From positions 1 through 38,785 of the forward strand of contig PHBH01000058.1 in the NCBI GenBank assembly GCA_002840535.1: a stretch of DNA of 38,785 nucleotides, read 5' to 3'. Made by a program: the position numbers and the translations under genes. The notes under the pieces were generated by a model. It did not search any database, was not told the DNA's origin, and saw only the letters and a list, made by a program, of their open reading frames with translations. Within the stretch, counting starts at the first letter, position 1; every line of letters starts with the position of its first letter. The DNA is from Deltaproteobacteria bacterium HGW-Deltaproteobacteria-15. Lineage in GTDB: Bacteria; Desulfobacterota; DSM-4660; Desulfatiglandales; HGW-15. This document shows positions 8,268 through 16,782 of the stretch, piece by piece.

Positions 8268-8806
8268 AGTAGTCGACTCCTTTCAGGGAAAATCCGGCAG
8301 TAATCTCCCTTCTGGTGACTAGACTCGAATTCCAATATTTCGGTTGTAGCTGCCAGCCTTACCTTTGTCAAAAAACGCCAAAAGTTCAGCCGCTATAGGT
8401 GAGACCGGCACGTTCGTGCCGGAAAGATACTCTGGATAAGATAGGTTATTCACATTACAAGGCGATGAGTCAAGCATTATACCGCTGCTGTTTGTTCCGC
8501 TGCAGTCCATCCCTTTCTCCCAAAGACTAAATTCCCACTGACATCAATTCATTGCCGCCTGACAGGAAGCTTTCAGATTCAAGAAAAAGATGCATGCCTT
8601 TTCCCTTGACGCGGATGAACCGGTACAACATAATTTCACTCCCAAAGCACGAAAGAGCGGAAAGAAAAGAAGCATATTACCGATTGAAGGTGGGAGGATG
8701 AATGTATGAAACTTCCAAAGATTCTGCTGACTGTTGGAAGGAGCATATAGGTACCAGGAGAATTCTCCAATGGACCCGGGAGTGAGTTTCTCCAAAAGGG
8801 GGGATA
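8268..8806. other. Intergenic region without recognised gene
   Basis: About 540 bases between divergent genes. A 63-codon minus-strand frame (8319-8510) has a purine-rich stretch before its ATG but no recognisable sequence features. I see no other convincing gene, repeat or promoter in this stretch. Confidence 0.5.
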
Positions 8807-9706
8807 GTGGTGTCTGACCTGGAATACATCAAGTCACAGGTAAAGAGCGCGGATCTTTATAGAGAACAGGGTCTTTATTCAGAGGCAAGGGAGAAGTATA
8901 TCGAAGCGCTTTCCTGTATCTCCAAACTGGGCAATTTCGCGGATAGGGATAAGCTAAGAGAGGCGGTGGAAAAGAGAATTCGGATAGTGGATGAAAAGAT
9001 TGCAGAATCCGCTGAAACGGATGAACCTCCGGAGCTGAGTGCGGACATTCAGAACCTGATAAAAAATCTCTTCTCCTTTTCCGAAACCCGGGAGCGTTCG
9101 GCTTTTGAAGGGGCTGTCGCTCTGATGAGGTTTGGACAGTATCAGCGCGCTGTTGACGAATTCGAAAAACTCCTTGCTGCAGGAGTTCAGCCGCTGATTG
9201 CCGCCCGCAATATCATAAAATGTTTGTTCCTTCTCGGAACACCGGAAGTCGCGATCGAGCGGTTCAATCAATGGTGCGGCAAAAACCCCATGACCAGTCT
9301 GGAGTTATTGCACATCCGGGAACTTCTCAAATTGGCGCTTGTGGAGAAAGGGATTGCCGCCGATTTGCCCTTTCCGCCGAAGAAACCGCCGGGAGAGCAG
9401 CACGGGGAGGAGCCGGAACCGGAGATCTCAATGATGACGGTGGAATTTGAGGATGGAGAGCTAAAGGGAAGCACTATAGAGCTGAAGGTGACTTTTCAGT
9501 TTTCCAACCTGTTGAGCGCAATCGTTCCTTCCTCACGGAAAGAGTTGATCGACTCCCTCTCACCGGGTACGACACTCAACCGCATGGGCTTCTACTCTTC
9601 ACTGGTATTTTTCAGGGGTACAGGAAAGGTGACATCGATGGCCGTTTTGAAGCATGGCCCGCGAAAAGGGGATTATCTGTTCGATATCTCAATAGAGGCG
9701 GCTTAA
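8807..9706 (+). CDS. Helical-repeat protein of unknown function
   Basis: A 299-residue soluble protein without signal peptide or membrane helix. The start is GTG at 8807 or the adjacent GTG at 8810, behind a purine-rich AAAAGGGGGGA. The N-terminal 200 residues are helical with TPR-like units: SADLYREQGLYSEAREKYIEAL (about 14-35) and EGAVALMRFGQYQRAVDEFEKLL (about 100-122). A Pro/Glu-rich linker at about 190-207 leads to a C-terminal beta-rich domain (about 208-299, MMTVEFEDGELKGSTIELKV...GDYLFDISIEAA) that I do not recognise. TPR proteins usually serve as scaffolds. The two-part build suggests an adaptor, but no partner can be named. A hairpin with a T-run follows the gene. Confidence 0.75.
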   Translation: MVSDLEYIKSQVKSADLYREQGLYSEAREKYIEALSCISKLGNFADRDKLREAVEKRIRIVDEKIAESAETDEPPELSADIQNLIKNLFSFSETRERSAFEGAVALMRFGQYQRAVDEFEKLLAAGVQPLIAARNIIKCLFLLGTPEVAIERFNQWCGKNPMTSLELLHIRELLKLALVEKGIAADLPFPPKKPPGEQHGEEPEPEISMMTVEFEDGELKGSTIELKVTFQFSNLLSAIVPSSRKELIDSLSPGTTLNRMGFYSSLVFFRGTGKVTSMAVLKHGPRKGDYLFDISIEAA

Positions 9707-9732
9707 TGCAGAACACGCAATAGCAAAAATCC

Positions 9733-9756
9733 GACCCCAGAGGGGCCGTCTTTTTT
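9733..9756 (+). terminator. Probable intrinsic terminator
   Basis: The short hairpin CCCC-AGA-GGGG is followed within five bases by a seven-base T-run. It lies 27 bases after the stop of the helical-repeat gene and before the convergent penicillin-binding protein gene. The stem is short, so efficiency is uncertain. Confidence 0.5.
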
Positions 9757-9799
9757 ATGCACCCCGGAGGGATGAAGTTTGTGGTGCGGACAGTTTTTC

Positions 9800-12700
9800 T
9801 TATTGCCTGCGCTTGCTCTCGGGCGAAGCCAGCAAAGGCATCAATTTCGGTGCCAGTCCCTTCAGAATGGCAACAGGAAGAGAGCTCGTAAACCCGTATT
9901 GCGCTGCGTCGGGTCCGGGAACAAATGCCGTGATGGTCCCGAAATGGCGATCTCCGATCATGAAGACAAATGTGGCGGTCCTGTTCATGACCCTGGAGCC
10001 GATCAGCACCCCTCCCTTTCCATAGACCTCGTATCGATGATCCCCCGTGCCTGTCTTTCCCCCCAGCGGGATCTCCGTACCATCCGCTCTCACAAAGGAT
10101 CGGTTGCCTCGTATTGCCGTGCCTTTCTTCACAATATCAAAGAGGAGGGCCTTTGCAACCCCTGCGATTTCCGGTGACAGGACCCTCTCTTCGCGAGGGT
10201 TTTTTCTCGAAAAAGAGACCTCATAGGGAGTTTGCGCAGCCGCTTCGATCTCTTCTATCCGCACCATTGGCATCCGTAAGCCGTCATTGACGAGAATGCC
10301 CATCAGTTCGGCAAGCGCTGCGGGACGATCCGCGGATGAGCCTATGGAGGTGGCATAGGAGGGAACAAGGGCATCGAAGGGATAGCCCAGGCGCTTCCAT
10401 GCCTTGTGGATGTCCAAAAAGGCGGACATCTCGAGCAGTATCCGGATCCTCGTGTCCTGTGCAGACTTGTGGGAGGTGCGGAAAAGCCAGGTGTAGACCT
10501 CCTGTCGCGCCTTGTCACTTGCCTGGATCACATCGGAAAACTCCGTTTTTTCCTGCTTCTGCATGTAGGCGACAAGCCACAGTTCCAGAGGATGAACATG
10601 GGAGATATATCCGATATCCGGCAATGTAAACTTCTCCGGCGCGTACTTCTCGTAGATCGATCGAACCGTCGCCTCACCGAATTCGGACTCCGGAAAGTGC
10701 TCCCGCAAAAAGGCCTTGAAAGAGGCAAGATCTTTGACGGGATGAACATAGCGATAGACCATGCCCAGCCGCCCGAGTACGGGGCGTATGGATTGGAGCA
10801 GGAGCTGCATTGCCTGTTCCGGGGATTTTCCTTTGTACTTGGGGTAGAACTTCTCCAGAAATGTTTTCCCTTCCAGATCGGCAAACCTGGCTACATATTC
10901 CTTTCGCATGGGGTGATTCGCGGATCGCAACATCTCGCCGGCTGTGGGATCCTGATGGATATGATATCGCACCATGTCTCTCATGAGGCGAATGAAGAGC
11001 AGGTTCACCGAATGGGTGAACCCCTCACGCACGGTCATGGTGCGGTTATTGTCTTTGTCGTCAAAGTTCTCAAAGGTGTGCACCCCGCCGCCCGTAAAGA
11101 AGCTTTCATAGGGATTGGCAGAGTAGGACCGCTCCAGAGACGCCGCCAGCATGGCCTTGAGGTCCCGCTCCCTTGTCTGCGAGAGGTAAGCAACGGCCCA
11201 TTGGGTCAGCCTGTCTTCGGGAGGGACTTCCAACCCCCTGAGCGCCTGAAGGCTCAGAGAGCCGTATTTTTCATAAAGGGATTCGATGATCTCCAGATAG
11301 TGGATGAGGGTCCTCAATTTGGCTGTGGACCCCAGGTCCAGTTTGACCCCTTCGTTGATGTTCAAGGCATGTTCGTAGTTGTCTGTCTGAAGTCGAAGGA
11401 GATTTCCTTTCTCCGTACTCTCGTAGAGGACAAGACTGTAGATCACTTTCCCGGGGTCCCCCTTGTCGAGAAGGCGAAATCCCGTCAACCCGGTCTTGAT
11501 CAGCCATTGAGGATCCTTTAGCTTGAGGATCTCCTGGGTAAGCGTAATTTGCGTGGGAAGATCCAGTGTCGCTCTTACAGAAAGATCCATTCTGTCCAGA
11601 TCATAGAGCTGGTCCACACCCAGCAGGGAAAGCAGGTTGGTGCGAATCGGGCTTGCGGCCTTTCTCTCCACCAGGCTCATCTGGGCGAGCGGAGGGGGGG
11701 CGATCTGAAAGGGAAGGCGCAGCAAAAGGGAGCGATCGCGCAGCTCCGGGGAGAGGATTCCCTGGGCAGCCAAAAGACGGATATAGCTGTTGCACTTTTC
11801 GTTGAGGGCCTCCCGGTGTTGAAGAAGTAATTCAGTCGGCCTTCTCTGTGCCATGAAAATGCTCAGCACCTGCTTTACCATGAGGGCCTTTTCATCCAGC
11901 CTGCTGGAATCCGTTTCTCTGTCCGGTGTGCTGAGGACTTTCCTCATGGAATGGAAATCCGTTCCGTACCATGCCCACAATCCATCGCCCAGTCCGTGGA
12001 CCTCTCCGTATCCGGGCACGGCCGCCAGTGGAATCGAATTGAGATAATCCAGCACGATTCGCCTTCGGGCCTCAATGGTGTTTTCCCCTTCCCTGTAAGC
12101 CCGAAAAGATGCCGAGACCATCTGTTTGATCTTCTCCTCCACCGAATCGGTGATTCCGCTTTCCGAATGGCGGAATTTTTCCAACTGGGTGGCCAGGGTG
12201 CTGCCCCCGCTGGCAGACCGGTCCGGATAGATCCACTGGGTCGCCTTTTCCGTAACCGCCTTTGCCAATCGCTCCCACTCCACGGCTGGATTCATCATGG
12301 GCCGCTGCTCGTCGAGGAGCATTCTGTTCTCCACAAAGAGAAGCATTTCCACGATTACAGATGGAATATCCGAGAAGGATTTGAAGACACGGGTGGGATA
12401 AGTATGGTGAAAGATGACGAGACCGTTCCGGTCGGAAATCCGAAGCCCGGCCTGAGTCTTTTCTCGATAGGGAGGAAAGAACCCAATATCCTGGATATTC
12501 CAAAACTCATCCGACGCCCTCGCCTGACGAGAGATGTGAAACCCCCTTTCGATGAGGTTGCGCTTGAAGACGGAAAGGAAGGCATACCCCAGACGTCGGT
12601 CATAAGGCCCGGAAGGGTCCCTGAGCGGCCTGTCGGCAGGTCCTTCTTCCCCGGCGAAAGTCATCTTGCTTGCATAGCGGTGGAGCCACCTCGCCTGTTG

Positions 12701-12811
12701 TTCGGAGCTGGACAACTCCTCAAACAGGACCCAGCCTGCGGCACCGGCCAGCAGAAGAACGAGGAGGAAAAAAGTAATCTTCAGTTTGCTCAACTTCTTC
12801 TTTTCTCCCAT
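9800..12811 (-). CDS. Class A penicillin-binding protein (GT51 transglycosylase/transpeptidase)
   Basis: A large bifunctional peptidoglycan synthase, 1003 residues from ATG 12811. A short basic tail precedes one membrane anchor (about residues 10-33). The GT51 domain shows the catalytic Glu region FVENRML (Glu about 161; usually EDRRF), GGSTLATQLEKF (about 202-213; usually GGSTITQQ) and LDYLNSIPL. The transpeptidase domain has STAK (Ser about 495), SVN in FTHSVNLLF, and GGKTGTGD near the C-terminus, so all three penicillin-binding motifs are present. The GT51 motifs are noticeably divergent and the protein is longer than PBP1c. A longer reading to 12892 would run deep into the shikimate kinase gene. 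The chosen start overlaps that gene by 22 bases, indicating translational coupling. Confidence 0.88.
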   Translation of the reverse strand: MGEKKKLSKLKITFFLLVLLLAGAAGWVLFEELSSSEQQARWLHRYASKMTFAGEEGPADRPLRDPSGPYDRRLGYAFLSVFKRNLIERGFHISRQARASDEFWNIQDIGFFPPYREKTQAGLRISDRNGLVIFHHTYPTRVFKSFSDIPSVIVEMLLFVENRMLLDEQRPMMNPAVEWERLAKAVTEKATQWIYPDRSASGGSTLATQLEKFRHSESGITDSVEEKIKQMVSASFRAYREGENTIEARRRIVLDYLNSIPLAAVPGYGEVHGLGDGLWAWYGTDFHSMRKVLSTPDRETDSSRLDEKALMVKQVLSIFMAQRRPTELLLQHREALNEKCNSYIRLLAAQGILSPELRDRSLLLRLPFQIAPPPLAQMSLVERKAASPIRTNLLSLLGVDQLYDLDRMDLSVRATLDLPTQITLTQEILKLKDPQWLIKTGLTGFRLLDKGDPGKVIYSLVLYESTEKGNLLRLQTDNYEHALNINEGVKLDLGSTAKLRTLIHYLEIIESLYEKYGSLSLQALRGLEVPPEDRLTQWAVAYLSQTRERDLKAMLAASLERSYSANPYESFFTGGGVHTFENFDDKDNNRTMTVREGFTHSVNLLFIRLMRDMVRYHIHQDPTAGEMLRSANHPMRKEYVARFADLEGKTFLEKFYPKYKGKSPEQAMQLLLQSIRPVLGRLGMVYRYVHPVKDLASFKAFLREHFPESEFGEATVRSIYEKYAPEKFTLPDIGYISHVHPLELWLVAYMQKQEKTEFSDVIQASDKARQEVYTWLFRTSHKSAQDTRIRILLEMSAFLDIHKAWKRLGYPFDALVPSYATSIGSSADRPAALAELMGILVNDGLRMPMVRIEEIEAAAQTPYEVSFSRKNPREERVLSPEIAGVAKALLFDIVKKGTAIRGNRSFVRADGTEIPLGGKTGTGDHRYEVYGKGGVLIGSRVMNRTATFVFMIGDRHFGTITAFVPGPDAAQYGFTSSLPVAILKGLAPKLMPLLASPESKRRQ

Positions 12812-13374
12812 TCCTGGAACGAATCTGTTCCCTTTTCGCGAAGCTCCTGAACGATCCTTGCGGAGACCCCCTCGTGCGTGAGGCGAGCACACTTCACCAA
12901 AACGTCTGCGTATCTCATGTACAGAGGGAGACGCTCCTCGTAGAGTTCCGCAAAGCTTTGGTCCGGGGACTTGGCCAGCCCCCTTGTCCCCATATCGTGC
13001 ACCCTTGACTCCAGGACCGGCAGATCCACATGGAGGAACACCACAATACCCATTGAACGCAAACGGCTCATGGCAGCATCGCTGTACACGGCACTCCCGC
13101 CCGTGGCAATGACATGATTGCGAACCGAAAGTCCGAGCAAGACCTCCTCTTCGATTCTACGAAGGGCCACATACCCGTCCTTGTCGACGATGTCCTGCAG
13201 AGATCGCCCGTGCAACGTCTGAATGATCACGTCGGTATCGATGAAATCACGCGCCGTCTGCTTCGCCAGAATAATCCCTACGGTGCTCTTTCCCGAACCC
13301 GGCATTCCTATCAGGACAATGTTCGATCGCGTTCGCGTCATCCTTCCTCGAAGCGGACTCCTGTCTTCATCCAA
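12790..13374 (-). CDS. aroK: Shikimate kinase
   Basis: A 194-residue P-loop kinase that phosphorylates shikimate at O3 in the aromatic amino acid pathway. Visible motifs are Walker A GMPGSGKST (about residues 23-31), the shikimate-binding Asp in FIDTDVII (about 44-51), and the Arg in YVALRRIEEEV. ATGGSAVY stands in the place of the usual GGG motif. The lid and late Arg region reads EERLPLYMRYAD. The second Gly-rich motif has Ser for the last Gly, a mild departure. GGAGAGG seven bases before the ATG at 13374 supports this start over an internal ATG at 13341. The 3' end overlaps the penicillin-binding protein gene by 22 bases, an unusual pairing of aromatic and wall synthesis. Confidence 0.85.
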   Translation of the reverse strand: MDEDRSPLRGRMTRTRSNIVLIGMPGSGKSTVGIILAKQTARDFIDTDVIIQTLHGRSLQDIVDKDGYVALRRIEEEVLLGLSVRNHVIATGGSAVYSDAAMSRLRSMGIVVFLHVDLPVLESRVHDMGTRGLAKSPDQSFAELYEERLPLYMRYADVLVKCARLTHEGVSARIVQELREKGTDSFQEWEKRRS

Positions 13375-13407
13375 ATACCTCTCCGCCCGGCGGGGCCTGA
13401 CGTTGTT

Positions 13408-13497
13408 CTACAACTCCCTTTTGAAATCCTGCACAGACCACAAAGGGAAAGCCCTACTCTCAGAAAAGAGAAATAGGGCTTCAGTTTTCAAATCCAT
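13408..13497 (-). CDS. Possible short leader peptide upstream of aroK
   Basis: A 29-codon frame from ATG 13497 with GAGGT three bases upstream, ending 33 bases before the aroK ATG. It reads MDLKTEALFLFSESRAFPLW and so on, with four Phe and one Trp. Within the frame lies the hairpin at 13449-13481. A short Phe/Trp-containing frame plus hairpin before an aromatic-pathway gene recalls attenuation. The aromatic residues are not consecutive and no competing terminator with a T-run was found. It may well be a chance frame. Confidence 0.2.
   Translation of the reverse strand: MDLKTEALFLFSESRAFPLWSVQDFKREL
13449..13481. other. Perfect-stem hairpin in the aroK leader
   Basis: AAGCCCTA (13449-13456) pairs with TAGGGCTT (13474-13481), and an inner CTCT pairs with AGAG, giving a stable stem-loop. 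No T-run follows on the minus strand, so it is not a standard terminator for aroK. It could be a leader structure. Confidence 0.45.
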
Positions 13498-13541
13498 GCT
13501 ACCTCAATAACTCGTGAACAGACAGAGCCGCATTGTGGGTA

Positions 13542-13569
13542 AGCCTACATTTCGCCTCGGTGTTGTCAA
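13542..13569 (-). promoter_or_regulatory. Candidate sigma-70 promoter for aroK
   Basis: On the minus strand a perfect -35 TTGACA (13564-13569) is followed after 16 bases by TAGGCT (13542-13547), a weak -10. Transcription would start near 13535, just ahead of the short leader frame. Confidence 0.3.
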
Positions 13570-13768
13570 GCAATTTTATGCCCCTCCCATATTCCAGATC
13601 ATGGGGAAAGACCGACACTTTTCTTAAAGTGGTTGACAAAGAAAGCCAAATTTTCGGCCAAGGCTATACTTTTCGGCTGATTTGTCAAGACCAGGATAGA
13701 CTGTTCCCCGAGAAGCCCATTGACCGGTTTTTCTTATCGGCAGGCATGAAGGGGCGGTTTATTGCAGA

Positions 13769-15208
13769 TCAGTCCAGAAGTACTCCTAACCAGGGCAAGC
13801 CTGCACCCGGACGCGAACGAGAATCATCAGGATTTGTTCCCTTCCGGTATTCCACCAGGTTGCTGAAACCATCCCCGTCCTTGTCAAGAGCCGCATCGTT
13901 GACCAGCGGGTTCAGACCATAGGTTATCTCCCATCGGTCCGGCATCCCGTCGCAATCTGAGTCGCACTTCACGAATGGTAATGGCATGCCGGGGAGCCTG
14001 GTCGGATTTATCCATGTGCCCAATGTGCTGAAACATTGGTACATCACCTGGTTGGATTTATTATAGCTGTAACACCGGTCGAAATCCGGGATCCATTCCT
14101 GTTCGGACACCCAGTTTTGAATCACGACACCCGCCGACCCGGCTTGAAAGTAGAGACGAGTCGACTCATCGAGCCACGAAGCCTGCGTACTGTAATCGCT
14201 GCATAAAGACTCCCGGTTCCAGAGACCGCTCGTAAAAGCGGGTGAAAAGATCACCGGCCTGCCCGATTCGAACAGCATCAGACAGTAGTCTGTATCCGGG
14301 TAATACCGTTTGATACGCTGATCGGCATCCTCAGAATAGACAAAATCGAATTGAGGGATGTTGATGGCCGAAAGAAACTCACTGCCCCCCCCGAAGAACT
14401 CCTGGAATGCAGGATGTATCTGGACGGTAACGAGATGGTTGGGATCAAGACTCCTTATAAATGATGCGCTCTCCTCGAACCAACCGGTCATCTCCTCCAG
14501 GGTGACATCCGGGACACCATCAGGGTAATTCGGGTAATTCCATGGAGCGGAAACGGGCTCAAGACACAAGATCCACCCCATGATGGCCGGATCTTCCTTG
14601 TATTTCCTCCCGTTCACGGTATTCGTACGGTTTATCAGTTTGGCCATTCGATTCTTGAAGGCCTGCCGGAGATCGGTGACCTTTATAATTCCTTCGATGC
14701 TGCGGACGTGGTAATAGGGCAAACCTTGCTGGATGGTATCACTATAGGCGTGAATGAACGAGGGCATGACATAAATGCCCTCCCTGGAGGCGCTGTCAAG
14801 GAATTTGTCCAACCTTACCAGCGCGCTCTCGGTGTAGACTCCAAGAGACTCTTCGAATTGCGGAAGCATGGTGAACAACACCGTGATGCCGCCGGCCCTG
14901 GCCGTTTGCATCAGGTTATCATCGTTGTTCGCATTCTCGAGCCCGAAATGCCATCCGGGAATAAAGCCCCCCATAAACCGAAATGGTTTTTGACCGACAA
15001 GAAAACAGGAGGTGGGGGCGGGCGGCGGGCTGACCGCTGCTTTGAGCAAGGAAAGATTCGAATATATCAGGGCAGCAGAGAGGATTAGAGTGAAGACAAT
15101 TTTTGATGAGGTGTTCCGCCTTCGCACGTTTACCCCATGGTGAAGCCGCGCTTCAAGAGCCGATTCGATAGTAAACAAGACCTGCCATTCAGGCATCTTC
15201 CCAGACAT
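13769..15208 (-). CDS. Secreted GH5-like glycoside hydrolase with TSP3-type calcium repeats
   Basis: A 479-residue exported protein. An N-terminal hydrophobic segment (about residues 36-58) acts as signal peptide or anchor. Starts at 15208, 15196 or GTG 15127 are all possible, since none has a strong ribosome site. Residues 70-400 look like a TIM-barrel of GH5 mannanase type. EDPAIMGWILCLEP (Glu 217) stands in the acid/base position, normally NEP, and LMLFESGRPV (Glu 314) is a candidate nucleophile. The Leu in place of the conserved Asn is unusual. The C-terminus carries DSDCDGMPDRWEITYGLNP and DKDGDGFSNLVEYRKGTNP, typical thrombospondin type 3-like calcium repeats. It ends LPWLGVLLD, the tail shared with the protein at 7302-8267. 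Substrate unknown; a beta-mannan or related glycan is a guess. Confidence 0.72.
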   Translation of the reverse strand: MSGKMPEWQVLFTIESALEARLHHGVNVRRRNTSSKIVFTLILSAALIYSNLSLLKAAVSPPPAPTSCFLVGQKPFRFMGGFIPGWHFGLENANNDDNLMQTARAGGITVLFTMLPQFEESLGVYTESALVRLDKFLDSASREGIYVMPSFIHAYSDTIQQGLPYYHVRSIEGIIKVTDLRQAFKNRMAKLINRTNTVNGRKYKEDPAIMGWILCLEPVSAPWNYPNYPDGVPDVTLEEMTGWFEESASFIRSLDPNHLVTVQIHPAFQEFFGGGSEFLSAINIPQFDFVYSEDADQRIKRYYPDTDYCLMLFESGRPVIFSPAFTSGLWNRESLCSDYSTQASWLDESTRLYFQAGSAGVVIQNWVSEQEWIPDFDRCYSYNKSNQVMYQCFSTLGTWINPTRLPGMPLPFVKCDSDCDGMPDRWEITYGLNPLVNDAALDKDGDGFSNLVEYRKGTNPDDSRSRPGAGLPWLGVLLD

Positions 15209-15470
15209 CGGCCCATTCGGTTGTGGACTTTATAAAATGTCGCCCCCTGCGTCAAGGATAGACTATACAACCGTATTGCGGTATCCGGTTTCAGGGCATG
15301 AGCAGGCACGTTTCCTTGAGTGGGACCACGCAGGTTCTTGCATCTCTAAGACTTGTCCTTCCTGTAGCGCTTCTGGTATTCTCTTGCTTCACATGTGACC
15401 CTTGGCCACGAAAGAAGCCCGCTCGATCCGATGTCCCCGGATCGGAGAACCTATGAGGAGGCAGTCCATC

Positions 15471-16682
15471 ATGAACCTATCAAGTACCCGTTCCTGTCAT
15501 TGGCAGCATGCGGTTTTCGTAATTCTTTTGGCAGCATTGTTCGCACTCGTTGCGCCCGCCGTGACAATGGCCCAATCAGGCAAAATGGTCGATCTCCGTG
15601 GTGTCTGGACCACAAAATACGCGACGCCCACCGAGGCGGGGCGGCTGGTACGCGAGAGCAGGTATGAGATCACCCGTCAGGATGGTGAGTTGTTCTGGGG
15701 TGTTGATGTCTGGCATCCGATCGACCCAAAGACCGGTAAACCGCTTCCCGAATGGATCCGCAATCCTTTCGTGGGCTCCCTGGGCATGGCCGGCGATCGC
15801 GGCCTGCTCGCCACCCAGGGCGTGCAGTTCGCATTTCGGCTCAAGGGACCCGACGAAATGGAACTCGAGATGGCCAGCTTCAAAAAGCTCGGCGGGTTGG
15901 CGCCCACCGCCTTCTACGCCGTTATGAAGAGGGGAGCGGTCGGCACCGTCTCACAGACAAAGTGGCCGGATCTTTCCGGCTCGTGGCGCGGTCAATGCCT
16001 CGTTGCGCAGCCGGGCGAACTGAGGCCCAGCAGCGTTCGCCTCGATCTGGTCCGCCAGGACGGAGAGCTGCTCTGGATGGACGACGTCTGGAGCCCGAGC
16101 GGTCCACTTACTGCGAAGACCGATCCCAAGGCCCTGCTGCGTGAACGGATGATGGGCTCACTCAATCCGGCCGGAACAGGAGGCGTGCTGACAAAGGAGG
16201 GCGTACGCGTGGGCTTCCGGCTCCTGGCCCAGGATCGCATGGAGGTGGAGTTCATCCGCATGGCCGGGGAGGACGAGAAACCCACCGCTTTCTATGCGGT
16301 GCTCCGCAAGGGGGGCGACGAGCCCGTGGCTCCTGTTTCCAAGGGGATCGACTTCGTGGGCACGTGGACCGGCAGCTACCGCTACGGACTTCCTGATCGG
16401 CCGGTGGATGCAACTTCAAGCCTCGTAATTACCCGGCAGGAAGGGAACGCCATCTGGGCGGATGACGTCTGGACCCAGCCGGGAGAGAGAGGCGCCGCCC
16501 CTGTCCACCATAGCGACCCGATGCGCGGCAGCCTGAGCCCGGATCAGACTCATGGAGCGCTTGCCAAGCAGGGTGCATGCTTCACCTTCCGCGTGCTGGA
16601 TGCGGATCACCTGGAGTTCGCCTTCACCGGCATCGACAGCAACCCGGCAGCGTTTTTCGGCGTCTTCACCCGAAAGCGCTAG
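15471..16682 (+). CDS. Exported protein with three tandem copies of an unknown domain
   Basis: A 403-residue protein from ATG 15471, with GAGGAGG 9 bases upstream. A signal peptide ends near residue 36 (VAPAVTMAQS). The mature part is three homologous units of about 110-125 residues. Each opens D(L/F)xGxW, then RQ(D/E)G...W..DVW, then M.GSL.P....G.L...G..F.FR(L/V)....(M/L)E.E.., and ends PTAFYAVM, PTAFYAVL or PAAFFGVF. The pattern suggests three small all-beta domains, perhaps lipocalin-like or immunoglobulin-like. No catalytic motif is visible and I do not recognise the family. The long first reading from 15402 is less likely because it lacks a ribosome site and would bury the signal peptide. 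Confidence 0.8.
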   Translation: MNLSSTRSCHWQHAVFVILLAALFALVAPAVTMAQSGKMVDLRGVWTTKYATPTEAGRLVRESRYEITRQDGELFWGVDVWHPIDPKTGKPLPEWIRNPFVGSLGMAGDRGLLATQGVQFAFRLKGPDEMELEMASFKKLGGLAPTAFYAVMKRGAVGTVSQTKWPDLSGSWRGQCLVAQPGELRPSSVRLDLVRQDGELLWMDDVWSPSGPLTAKTDPKALLRERMMGSLNPAGTGGVLTKEGVRVGFRLLAQDRMEVEFIRMAGEDEKPTAFYAVLRKGGDEPVAPVSKGIDFVGTWTGSYRYGLPDRPVDATSSLVITRQEGNAIWADDVWTQPGERGAAPVHHSDPMRGSLSPDQTHGALAKQGACFTFRVLDADHLEFAFTGIDSNPAAFFGVFTRKR

Positions 16683-16782
16683 TGTCCTGAATCAATATCG
16701 GACAGAAGACTACCCCGGACCCGCGATTGCAGGCGGAATTAACGACACAGGAAATTGGTGTCCTGTCCCGGAAGCTCATCTG

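Larger units (their letters stand above)
13375..13768. other. Intergenic leader region of aroK
   Basis: About 390 bases between the GH5-like gene end and aroK start. It holds a candidate promoter, a 29-codon leader frame and a strong hairpin, each listed separately. Nothing was recognised in 13570-13768. Confidence 0.5.

Noticed and set aside
8319..8510. 63-codon minus-strand frame before the secreted protein gene
   Set aside because: There is a purine-rich stretch before the ATG but no signal, helix or family similarity. Left as undecided and not listed as a gene.
11003..11024. Perfect palindrome GGTTCACC-N5-GGTGAACC
   Set aside because: Lies inside the penicillin-binding protein coding sequence and the arms fit codon usage. 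It contains TTCAC but in inverted, not direct, orientation, so it is not a CreB site.
10406..11521. Long plus-strand open frame (371 codons) opposite the penicillin-binding protein gene
   Set aside because: It lies wholly antisense to a gene with clear motifs, has no recognisable protein features, and such frames are expected in GC-rich DNA.
11951..12850. Plus-strand frame of 299 codons
   Set aside because: Antisense shadow of the penicillin-binding protein N-terminal half.
15389..15398. Palindrome TCACATGTGA before the triplicated-domain gene
   Set aside because: Ten bases is too short to call an operator without a second copy or a known regulator.
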